8,329 nucleotides of DNA from JANXQG01 sp037147235 (lineage in GTDB: Bacteria; Planctomycetota; Planctomycetia; Pirellulales; Thermoguttaceae). The notes under the pieces are model-generated. The model was not told the DNA's origin. It was given only the letters and a program-made list of their open reading frames with translations, and searched no databases. Where the stretch lies: assembly GCA_037147235.1 (NCBI GenBank), contig JBAWVO010000286.1, forward strand, positions 1 through 8,329. Direction: 5' to 3'. This document shows positions 1-5,043 of the stretch, in pieces (positions within the stretch are counted from its first letter, which is position 1; each line of letters starts with the position of its first letter). Made by a program: the position numbers and the translations under genes.

Positions 1-18
1 GGCTGGTGGCCGGGGGCT

Positions 19-47
19 GCCTTCGCCGCTTGCGGCTTCGCAAAGGC
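19..47 (-). terminator. Possible hairpin terminator downstream of the J-like gene
   Basis: Just past the stop codon of the minus-strand gene there is a nested inverted repeat: an inner GCCGC-TT-GCGGC (25-36) within outer arms GCCTT (19-23) and AAGGC (43-47). No U-tract follows on the minus strand, so intrinsic termination is uncertain. It may simply be a structured GC-rich spacer. Confidence 0.25.
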
Positions 48-65
48 ATGTTTGCATCGCGGATT

Positions 66-1268
66 TCAGTTCTGAGTGTCCATCACCGGATCCTTTTCAC
101 TGCCTAAGTCCCGCGGAGTATCGTGACCATCAAACTGCGGTGCCGATGCGGCCGGACCACCTGGATCCGGCGAGTCCATGGTCCGCGTGGGCGGGCCAAA
201 GTTGTTGGGTGAGGTGATATCATCCGTCGCAGGCGAACGCTCCCTGGGCCAGTTGGCGACATTGCCAGACGCGGTCTTTCCACCCCTGACCGAAGTGTGG
301 GCAGCCGCGGCGTTCTTCTTCAAATCCTTCTTCTCCTTGATTTCCTTCTCTTTCTGCTTCATCTCTTCGGCATGTTTAGTCCGCACTGATTCCACGGGCT
401 TTTCTGTCTTCATACCGTCAAATCCGTGCCCGGAAGGGTCATGGCTCTTTATCGCGAAATAGGCAACAAACAACAGAACTCCCGCCACCGTCACCACGCT
501 TCCAATGATGATCTCCTTGGTGTGGTCAACTTTCCTATTCCTCTTCAGAATACGTCGCCGCGTCGTCGGTTCCGAGGTCAGACTTTCCAACTCATCAATC
601 GGCCGCTGCGGAGCCACAGGCGGAATGGCCGGCGGAGCCGTTGGGGCCGCCGCCGGACCTGTAAAAACTGCGGTCGCAATCGGAAATGGCGCAGCCACCG
701 GCATCGCGGCCGGAGCAAGAGGATGCGGCACTGCCTGCACAAAACCCGGCGGTGCCGACATCCTGTTCACGGGCATCTGCATCACCGGCTGCGCTTGCAT
801 AGGGGGCATCTGCATCACCGGCTGCGCTTGCATCACGGGCATCTGCATCACAGGCTGCGCTTGCATCGGTTGCGGAGGCCCGGACATGCCGGATTGCGGA
901 CCATACTGCGGTGAAGGTGAATAGAATTGCCGTGTGCCGGTCATGGATGCCGGCGGCGGCGGGGCTGCCACGGCGCGCTCGCCGCGCTGGGCCAGGCTTT
1001 CGTACAACTGGCCGTCGTAAGCCGCTTTCTGGTGAGGGTCCAATAAGCAAAACTGCGCCATGGCAATTTCGCTCAACAATTGCTGACAGATCTCGCCCTG
1101 GGGCCCCGACTGATAGGCACCAACATGCAGGGATTGACGATCGGCCGCCTGTTGGATCACTTCAGGATTCGACTCGAAAAGGACAACCCCTAACAGGCGG
1201 TAGAAACTGGGCGGCTGTTCATGGGGAGGGATCCCCAGCCAATTGAGGTATGGATCGAATGGCAACAT
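66..1268 (-). CDS. Membrane-anchored protein with degenerate J-like N-terminal domain
   Basis: 400 aa from ATG at 1268; only a weak GAGAG-type ribosome site precedes it. Residues 5-95 form a J-domain-like helical module opening with 'WLGIPPHEQPPSFYRLLG' and ending in 'KAAYDGQL', which recalls the 'AYD' end of DnaJ helix III. The HPD tripeptide needed to stimulate DnaK is absent, so a normal co-chaperone role is not supported. Residues about 100-225 are Pro/Ala/Met/Gln-rich and disordered, with three 11-residue repeats built on MQAQPVMQMP (about 135-167). A basic cluster (RRRILKRNRK, 237-246) precedes one membrane helix (about 253-273), suggesting that the N-terminal module is cytoplasmic. A Lys/Glu-rich segment (about 286-320) and a polar tail follow. 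From general knowledge, similar N-terminal modules occur in many planctomycete proteins, including signalling proteins; this is recalled, not searched. The partner and function are unknown. The gene is confident, the role is not. Confidence 0.88.
   Translation of the reverse strand: MLPFDPYLNWLGIPPHEQPPSFYRLLGVVLFESNPEVIQQAADRQSLHVGAYQSGPQGEICQQLLSEIAMAQFCLLDPHQKAAYDGQLYESLAQRGERAVAAPPPPASMTGTRQFYSPSPQYGPQSGMSGPPQPMQAQPVMQMPVMQAQPVMQMPPMQAQPVMQMPVNRMSAPPGFVQAVPHPLAPAAMPVAAPFPIATAVFTGPAAAPTAPPAIPPVAPQRPIDELESLTSEPTTRRRILKRNRKVDHTKEIIIGSVVTVAGVLLFVAYFAIKSHDPSGHGFDGMKTEKPVESVRTKHAEEMKQKEKEIKEKKDLKKNAAAAHTSVRGGKTASGNVANWPRERSPATDDITSPNNFGPPTRTMDSPDPGGPAASAPQFDGHDTPRDLGSEKDPVMDTQN
772..870 (-). 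repeat. 33-bp in-frame tandem repeat, three copies
   Basis: Three consecutive 33-bp units start at 772, 805 and 838 on the plus strand, each beginning GGCATCTGCATCAC and containing GCTGCGCTTGCAT. On the coding (minus) strand they give three 11-residue units based on MQAQPVMQMP plus V or P. Copies differ at only a few bases, suggesting recent slippage or unequal exchange. There are no spacers, so this is not a CRISPR array. Confidence 0.9.
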
Positions 1269-1357
1269 GGGCGTATCTCTCGGGTAACTGCATGGATTCG
1301 GGCGATTCTCGTAAAACCTATCCGGTTCCAGGATATTCGTCGCACGGCCTGCCTGCT

Positions 1358-1388
1358 ATTTTACATTATGATTCCCGCAGCCCGTCAA
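1358..1388 (-). promoter_or_regulatory. Candidate promoter for the J-like gene
   Basis: On the minus strand TTGACG (1383-1388) is followed after 19 bp by TAAAAT (1358-1363). Both hexamers match the sigma70 consensus at five of six positions, but the spacer is two bases longer than ideal. It would give a 5' leader of roughly 80-90 nt before the ATG at 1268. It lies between the insertion element and the gene, so the gene need not be co-transcribed with the glycosyltransferase. The rest of 1269-1449 shows nothing else recognisable. Confidence 0.35.
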
Positions 1389-1440
1389 GGCAACGCAGAT
1401 TCCTCTCTTTTCCTGGTTCTGGGTAGGCGGAGCCAGTGGG

Positions 1441-1449
1441 TTACAACCG
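1441..1449. repeat. Left copy of the 9-bp target-site duplication
   Basis: TTACAACCG, identical to 1678-1686 and directly abutting the left terminal inverted repeat. The flanks outside the two copies are unrelated (AGCCAGTGGG on the left, CATGATGCAC on the right), so the duplication is exactly 9 bp. Confidence 0.8.
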
Positions 1450-1677
1450 GGCCTTGATCATAACCTTGCCAACTGCTATCACTGCTAGCTCGAAGTAGGG
1501 TGCGTGGAGCACGGAGGCCCGCGAAATGGTGCGTTACGCGAACCGGTCTATTCCGGGGTAGATGTTCTCGAAGTATTGGGTCCGTGCGCAACGCACCATT
1601 TCCTGTGTGTTGGTTCTCTTCACGCACCCTACGGCATGCCGTCACTGTTAGCAGTTGGCAAGGTTGTGATCATGGCC
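1450..1677. mobile_element. 228-bp MITE-like element with 57-bp terminal inverted repeats
   Basis: The first 57 bp (1450-1506) and the reverse complement of the last 57 bp (1621-1677) align without gaps with 46 identities. This includes an exact 17-base block AACCTTGCCAACTGCTA and an exact 12-base block GTAGGGTGCGTG. The element is flanked by an exact 9-bp direct repeat, TTACAACCG, at 1441-1449 and 1678-1686, precisely at the arm ends, as expected for a transposition target duplication. The interior holds a second inverted pair (GAAATGGTGCGTT, 1523-1535, with its complement at 1590-1602), so most of the element can fold into one long hairpin. No credible coding sequence lies inside, so it would need a transposase supplied in trans. 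The parent family is not recognised. It sits directly behind the glycosyltransferase stop codon and could act as a transcript end or stabilising hairpin (inference). Confidence 0.85.
1523..1602. repeat. Internal palindrome of the insertion element
   Basis: GAAATGGTGCGTT at 1523-1535 has an exact 13-bp inverted match at 1590-1602. It is nested within the terminal inverted repeats, offset by only 2 nt from perfect symmetry with them. The middle (about 1541-1584) would form the hairpin loop. Confidence 0.8.
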
Positions 1678-1686
1678 TTACAACCG
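1678..1686. repeat. Right copy of the 9-bp target-site duplication, containing a stop codon
   Basis: TTACAACCG; on the minus strand it reads CGG TTG TAA, the last two sense codons and the stop of the glycosyltransferase gene. The insertion therefore copied the end of the gene without altering the protein. Confidence 0.8.
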
Positions 1687-2646
1687 CATGATGCACCAGT
1701 CAAACAGCAAACGCCGGGGCCAATCGATTGCAGGCACGCCCAAGCGGTGCAGTTCCCGAAGCCGCCGCCATCGGCCGGGCTGCTCCACGATCCGACAAAA
1801 CGCTTCGAGCAACTCCCTCGGTTCGTCGGCAGCGACACCCCGCTCGTGCAATCGGTCGCGCAGTGCCTTGGCCTGTTCGAGCGATCGCAAGAAGTTCTTC
1901 CAGCCGATTTCCCAACGCCGACGCCATCCCTGACGGCTACCGTGGAAAACATTCCAAAAGGGTGGCTGGCTGGCGTTCGCTGCATGACGGCGATACTCCA
2001 GCAACGCCACATCAAGGCACGTAATCTCGCCCGCACTGGCTGCGCAGAGGGCCAGCCACCAATCGTGCGAAGCCACGGTCTCGGGCAGCGGCAAGGCAAG
2101 CTCCATGAGCGGGCGATTTATGGCACAGGCACACCCCAGCACAAAACTACGGCCCAACAGCGTCTTCAACGGCTGGTCGGAACCGTAGGGCAGCCGGTTC
2201 TGACGCAGGAACGACGCATGCACCGGCCGCCGCGCGGCATCGACCACCACGGCATCGCAATAGACCAGTCGCGGAACCTCTCGCCCGGTGCCGATTTCCG
2301 CTTCCTGCAAAGCCTGCACCAACCGCGCGACTTTGTCCGGTTGCCAGATGTCGTCTTGATCGGCCGGCAGGACATAGTCGGCCCCATCGTACCATGCCTT
2401 TTGCAAAAGCCAGGAATAATTGCCCACCGTTCCCAGCCGCAGGCCATCGTCTTGGGCGAGGAGGATCCGCCGATCCTTCTCGGCCGCGTCGTGCAGGATT
2501 TGCCGTGTGGCGTCGCTGCTGCCGTCATCTCGAACGAGCAAGGTCCAGTCGGAATGGGACTGGTTCTGAATGCTCCGAAACAGCTCGGGCAGCCAGGTTT
2601 CGCCCTGGAAGGTGGCCAATAGAATGTAAACGCGGGCAGGGGACAT
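1678..2646 (-). CDS. Family 2 glycosyltransferase, rhamnosyltransferase-like
   Basis: 322 aa from ATG at 2646. It probably transfers a sugar from a nucleotide-sugar donor to a growing surface polysaccharide or O-antigen-like glycan at the cytoplasmic face of the membrane. The GT-A fold signature is clear: an N-terminal strand 'RVYILLATFQGE', VRDDGSSD (about 38-45), a DxD-like metal and nucleotide site in 'ADQDD' (about 95-99), HDWW (about 194-197) holding the expected catalytic-base Asp, and YRRH (about 218-221). This order fits the rhamnosyltransferase-like group; donor and acceptor cannot be read. A GTG at 2655 would add three residues but overlaps a strong -10 hexamer, so the ATG is preferred. 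No Shine-Dalgarno site precedes either start, consistent with a leaderless mRNA. There is no membrane helix. The stop codon lies inside the target duplication of the adjacent element. It is alone, not in a visible polysaccharide cluster. Confidence 0.93.
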   Translation of the reverse strand: MSPARVYILLATFQGETWLPELFRSIQNQSHSDWTLLVRDDGSSDATRQILHDAAEKDRRILLAQDDGLRLGTVGNYSWLLQKAWYDGADYVLPADQDDIWQPDKVARLVQALQEAEIGTGREVPRLVYCDAVVVDAARRPVHASFLRQNRLPYGSDQPLKTLLGRSFVLGCACAINRPLMELALPLPETVASHDWWLALCAASAGEITCLDVALLEYRRHAANASQPPFWNVFHGSRQGWRRRWEIGWKNFLRSLEQAKALRDRLHERGVAADEPRELLEAFCRIVEQPGRWRRLRELHRLGVPAIDWPRRLLFDWCIMRL

Positions 2647-2653
2647 GGATTGC

Positions 2654-2682
2654 ACTATAACGGTTTATCGAGATCATACCAA
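2654..2682 (-). promoter_or_regulatory. Promoter of the glycosyltransferase gene, leaderless type
   Basis: On the minus strand TTGGTA (2677-2682), a 17-bp spacer and TATAGT (2654-2659). The -10 matches consensus at five of six positions and the -35 at four. The -10 is followed by only seven bases before the ATG at 2646, so the predicted transcription start falls at or within about a base or two of the start codon. Confidence 0.55.
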
Positions 2683-2763
2683 GCCAATTTGGAGTGCCGG
2701 GTAAACTGCAAAGTCCGGTTGAGTCCCACTCGAATGGGTTTTTTCAGCACGCGGCAAATTTCC

Positions 2764-2792
2764 TTGACAATTTTTACCCCAGGATTTAGAAT
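2764..2792 (+). promoter_or_regulatory. Sigma70-type promoter of the 484-aa coiled-coil gene
   Basis: TTGACA (2764-2769), 17-bp spacer, TAGAAT (2787-2792): a perfect -35 and a five-of-six -10 at ideal spacing. The predicted start near 2799 gives a leader of about 40 nt containing a strong ribosome site. This is the best promoter in the window and suggests steady expression. Confidence 0.72.
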
Positions 2793-2826
2793 GAAGTGGT
2801 ATAGTTTTCAGGGAGGGTGTTCTTAC

Positions 2827-2832
2827 GGAGGA
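2827..2832 (+). promoter_or_regulatory. Ribosome binding site GGAGGA
   Basis: GGAGGA ends seven bases before the ATG at 2840, a near-ideal Shine-Dalgarno arrangement that fixes the start of the downstream gene. Confidence 0.8.
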
Positions 2833-2839
2833 CGAATTC

Positions 2840-4294
2840 ATGGCCCGCGAAAGTCAAGGTGTTCTGCAAGTCCTGGTAATTATTTTCGTCATGCTCACGG
2901 TTGTGTTGGGCGTGACCACCTACCTCTACAACCAGCGGGCCGACGAAGCGACCAAAGCCGCTAAGGCTGCTGGTGACGGCGAAAAACAGGCCCAAGACAA
3001 GACTGTGGAGAAACAGAAAGAGTGCGACGCTCTCAAGAGGTTGATCGGATTCCCCGAACGAAGTACCGAGGAAATCGAAAAACAGTTTGTCGAAGACATG
3101 GCGACTTACGGCAACGCGAAGAAACCGGAGGCTGATCCCGACAAGGCGAATCCAGATAAGGCGAATCCCGACAAGGCGAATTCCGCCAAGCCGCTCTTCG
3201 ACCCTAGTACCCTTTTCTACAGCCGCTTGCTCGCGGGCATGAACAAGGTCATCCAGGACCGTTCCGACGACCTTATCCGTTCGAGGGACGAGGTGACCAA
3301 TTTGCGAAAGAAATTCGACAAGCGCGAGGCGGCCAAGGATGAAGCCATCGCCACGATCAATAAGGGCTACAGCAATACGGTTCTCTCGGTCAAGGAGGTC
3401 TCCGATACTTACAATGCCGCACAGCAGGCTAACGCGACAGCAAGTGTTCAAAATGTGAAGGTGATCGTCACGAGTAAGCAAGACGCCGCCGCGGCGATCG
3501 CCAGGGCTGACGATGTCGTAAAAGCGTCAAGAACAGCGGTGCAGATCGAGGAGACCAAAGTGCGGGCGCTAACGGGCGAGCGCAACAAGGTCGAAAGGCA
3601 GGAAATGGACGTTCCCTCGGGTGAAATCACCTGGGTCAGCCTTCCCAATAAGATGGTCTGGATCAATCGCGGCCGGGCGGATGCCTTGCAGCGTGGGACA
3701 AAATTTAGCGTCTTCTCGGCAGACTCGAACAACGCAGCCAAGGCCGTCAAAAAGGGCACGGTCGAGGTCACTCGCATCGAAGGCGACCACTCGTCTCAGG
3801 CACGTATCCTCGATGACAAGCTCACCGATCCCATCATGGCCGGCGACAAGGTCTTCACCCCGCTCTGGTCACCGGGCCAGCAGAATCACTTCGCCCTGAC
3901 CGGGATCATGAACCTCGACGGTGACGGCCGCAATCAACTCAAAGTCGTTCGCGGAATGATCAACGACAATGGCGGCGCGGTCGATTGCGAACTGGACGAA
4001 AAGGGCCACAAGATAGGCCAGGTCACGGTCAACACCCGCATCATCGTGATTGGCGATCCTCCCGACAAAAGCTCCCCCGAGGTCATCAAGAGCCACGGCG
4101 AAATCCTTCGCGACGCCGAGCACTATCAGATTCGCAAGATGACGCTCAGCGATTTCAAGGAGCGGATGGGTTATCAGAAATCAAACTCGGTAGAGCATTT
4201 TGGAAGCGGCGCGGCGACGTCCAGCGGCACCAGTAGGGCCGGCACACCCAAAGCCGGCAGTACGCCCAAAGCCACTCCCAAGAGCGAAGAGTGA
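2840..4294 (+). CDS. Membrane-anchored coiled-coil protein with conserved C-terminal region
   Basis: 484 aa, start fixed by GGAGGA seven bases upstream. One N-terminal membrane helix (about 8-30) with a short N-tail; the bulk is likely periplasmic or otherwise extracytoplasmic, but topology is not proven. Residues about 34-95 and 130-255 are Lys/Glu/Asp/Ala-rich and mostly helical, probably coiled coil. Between them lie three PDKAN repeats (100-114). From about 260 the composition changes to a compact region: 'ITWVSLPNKMVWINRGRADALQ' leads into 'GTVEVTRIEGDHSSQARI' and 'PIMAGDKVFTPLW' (about 306-343), a strand-rich pattern reminiscent of FlgT C-terminal-type domains. Next comes 'FALTGIMNLDGDG' to 'RIIVIGD' (about 351-406), which has a BRCT-like look. 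The tail from about 455 is Ser/Thr/Gly/Pro/Lys-rich. I believe this architecture recurs in planctomycetes, but no function is known to me. Resemblances to named domains are inference only. Confidence 0.9.
   Translation: MARESQGVLQVLVIIFVMLTVVLGVTTYLYNQRADEATKAAKAAGDGEKQAQDKTVEKQKECDALKRLIGFPERSTEEIEKQFVEDMATYGNAKKPEADPDKANPDKANPDKANSAKPLFDPSTLFYSRLLAGMNKVIQDRSDDLIRSRDEVTNLRKKFDKREAAKDEAIATINKGYSNTVLSVKEVSDTYNAAQQANATASVQNVKVIVTSKQDAAAAIARADDVVKASRTAVQIEETKVRALTGERNKVERQEMDVPSGEITWVSLPNKMVWINRGRADALQRGTKFSVFSADSNNAAKAVKKGTVEVTRIEGDHSSQARILDDKLTDPIMAGDKVFTPLWSPGQQNHFALTGIMNLDGDGRNQLKVVRGMINDNGGAVDCELDEKGHKIGQVTVNTRIIVIGDPPDKSSPEVIKSHGEILRDAEHYQIRKMTLSDFKERMGYQKSNSVEHFGSGAATSSGTSRAGTPKAGSTPKATPKSEE
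3137..3181 (+). repeat. 15-bp tandem repeat encoding three PDKAN units
   Basis: Three 15-bp units (from 3137, 3152 and 3167) each encode Pro-Asp-Lys-Ala-Asn. The first and third are CCCGACAAGGCGAAT; the middle one differs at two bases (CCAGATAAGGCGAAT). A decayed fourth unit (TCCGCCAAG) follows. The repeat lies between two predicted coiled-coil segments and probably acts as a length-variable linker. Confidence 0.85.
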
Positions 4295-4349
4295 GAAGAG
4301 GAAGAGTGTGAAGAGTGAGAAAGGTGTGAAGAGTGAGAAGTGAGAAAGG
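4286..4349 (+). repeat. Purine-rich 9-bp degenerate array overlapping a stop codon
   Basis: Units of GAAGAGTGA and variants (GAAGAGTGT, GAAAGGTGT, with shortened units at 4295 and 4337) begin at 4286, over the last codons and TGA stop of the coiled-coil gene, and run to 4349. The transcript end would be almost pure purine. Its last 30 bases form an inverted repeat with 4422-4453. Confidence 0.85.
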
Positions 4350-4453
4350 CAACGCCACCCTTCTCACCCGCTATCACCCTTCTCACCCGCACGAGCCATC
4401 CGCTCGCAGTTTAGCGATTGCCCTTTCACACCCTTCTCACCTTTCACACCTTT
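4320..4453. terminator. Convergent intergenic inverted repeat, possible bidirectional terminator
   Basis: 4320-4349 (starting AAAGGTGTGAA) and the reverse complement of 4422-4453 (starting AAAGGTGTGAA) align over about 30 bases with few mismatches and a two-base gap. The roughly 70-base loop holds two exact copies of CACCCTTCTCACCCG (4356-4370, 4375-4389). The structure lies between two converging genes, where a terminator for both strands is expected, but the stem is purine/pyrimidine-biased rather than GC plus U-tract. The termination role is inferred. Confidence 0.45.
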
Positions 4454-4464
4454 CCCTCCTCCCC

Positions 4465-5016
4465 TCACCTCCTCTCCGCCGTCCATGGCGGAACGTCGAG
4501 CGCCGGTCCAGGCAGGCTGGGGAACAACGGCGGCGCGGACTGCGGAGCTAACGGCGCGGGACGCGGAGCTAACGGCGCGGGACGTGAAACCGGCCCAACA
4601 ACCGGGCTTCGCGTCATCTCACCGAAGATCCGCGTTCGCAGGGCTTTTAGGCGAGGATACTCCTGGGCAAACCGTGGTCCAAGGTTCTTTTCTTCCCAGG
4701 ACTGAGCTTCCAGGAAGAGCCGGCCAGGATCGTGCAGGGCTTGGTCTCGCGCGACCCGGCGCAGAAGCCAGCGATCGGACCAGTTCAGGTGGTGCGCCTT
4801 GCAAAGTGCCCAGAAGAGCCGCCACGGACTGTTGTATCCGCGTCGTTTCCGCCCCATGCTCACGAGCCGCGAAATGGCCCACATGCCCGCCACGAGCGAG
4901 GCCACTATCAGCAGGCTCAGCAGCACCTCGTCGTAGCCCGTCGTCCCGCGAAAGCCATCGCGGAAGCCATCGCTACGGCTGCGTTCGGCAAACAGGATGC
5001 ACGAGATTACGTCCAT
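4465..5016 (-). CDS. Small single-pass membrane protein, unknown function
   Basis: 183 aa from ATG at 5016, preceded by ACGGAAG at suitable distance. About 29 N-terminal residues lead into one hydrophobic helix (about 30-50), then a basic stretch (GRKRRG, 55-60) consistent with a cytoplasmic C-terminal part. Residues about 63-132 are the conserved-looking core: 'SPWRLFWALCKAHHLNWSDR', 'LLRRVARDQALHDPGRLFLE' and 'YPRLKALRTRIFGE', predicted helical. This resembles the helical segment seen before PilZ-type domains in some bacterial proteins, but no PilZ domain is present, so the link is weak. The tail (about 140-183) is Pro/Ala-rich and includes RPAPLAP repeated twice. It starts 27 bp after the HEAT-repeat gene and is probably its co-transcribed partner. 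I do not recognise a named family. Confidence 0.8.
   Translation of the reverse strand: MDVISCILFAERSRSDGFRDGFRGTTGYDEVLLSLLIVASLVAGMWAISRLVSMGRKRRGYNSPWRLFWALCKAHHLNWSDRWLLRRVARDQALHDPGRLFLEAQSWEEKNLGPRFAQEYPRLKALRTRIFGEMTRSPVVGPVSRPAPLAPRPAPLAPQSAPPLFPSLPGPALDVPPWTAERR
4542..4583 (-). repeat. Exact 21-bp tandem duplication in the membrane protein tail
   Basis: Two identical 21-bp units (4542-4562 and 4563-4583; each starts GCGGAGCTAACGG) sit head to tail, with a partial degenerate unit at 4532-4541. They encode the seven-residue repeat RPAPLAP on the minus strand. Exact identity implies recent duplication. Confidence 0.88.
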
Positions 5017-5043
5017 GGGCTTCCGTAAAGCTTGAAACTTTTA

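Noticed and set aside
772..870. Repeat array considered as CRISPR
   Set aside because: The units are contiguous, in frame with a gene and without spacers; there are no cas genes.
426..914. Plus-strand His/Arg-rich open frame and a Cys/Gly/Ile-rich one over the same DNA
   Set aside because: Their odd repeats are alternative-frame readings of the 33-bp repeat in the J-like gene.
66..1268. Calling the J-like protein a DnaJ co-chaperone
   Set aside because: The HPD motif is missing, as are the zinc-finger and client-binding regions.
1385..1691. Small open frames inside and around the insertion element (63 and 86 aa)
   Set aside because: They cross the element ends and target duplications, show no transposase motif, and are by-products of the palindromic sequence.
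1504..2622. Long plus-strand open frame (372 aa)
   Set aside because: It is antisense to the glycosyltransferase, which has all its family motifs on the minus strand; the plus-strand product has no recognisable domain and would begin inside the insertion element.
2725..2744. CCCACTCGAATGGG followed by six T, terminator-like on the plus strand
   Set aside because: The stem is only four bases plus a mismatched core, and no plus-strand gene lies immediately upstream to be terminated; it sits between two divergent promoters.
2786..3481. Minus-strand open frame of 231 aa with hydrophobic stretches
   Set aside because: It runs antisense through the 484-aa gene and would cover that gene's promoter and ribosome site; the hydrophobic runs come from complementing charged coiled-coil codons.
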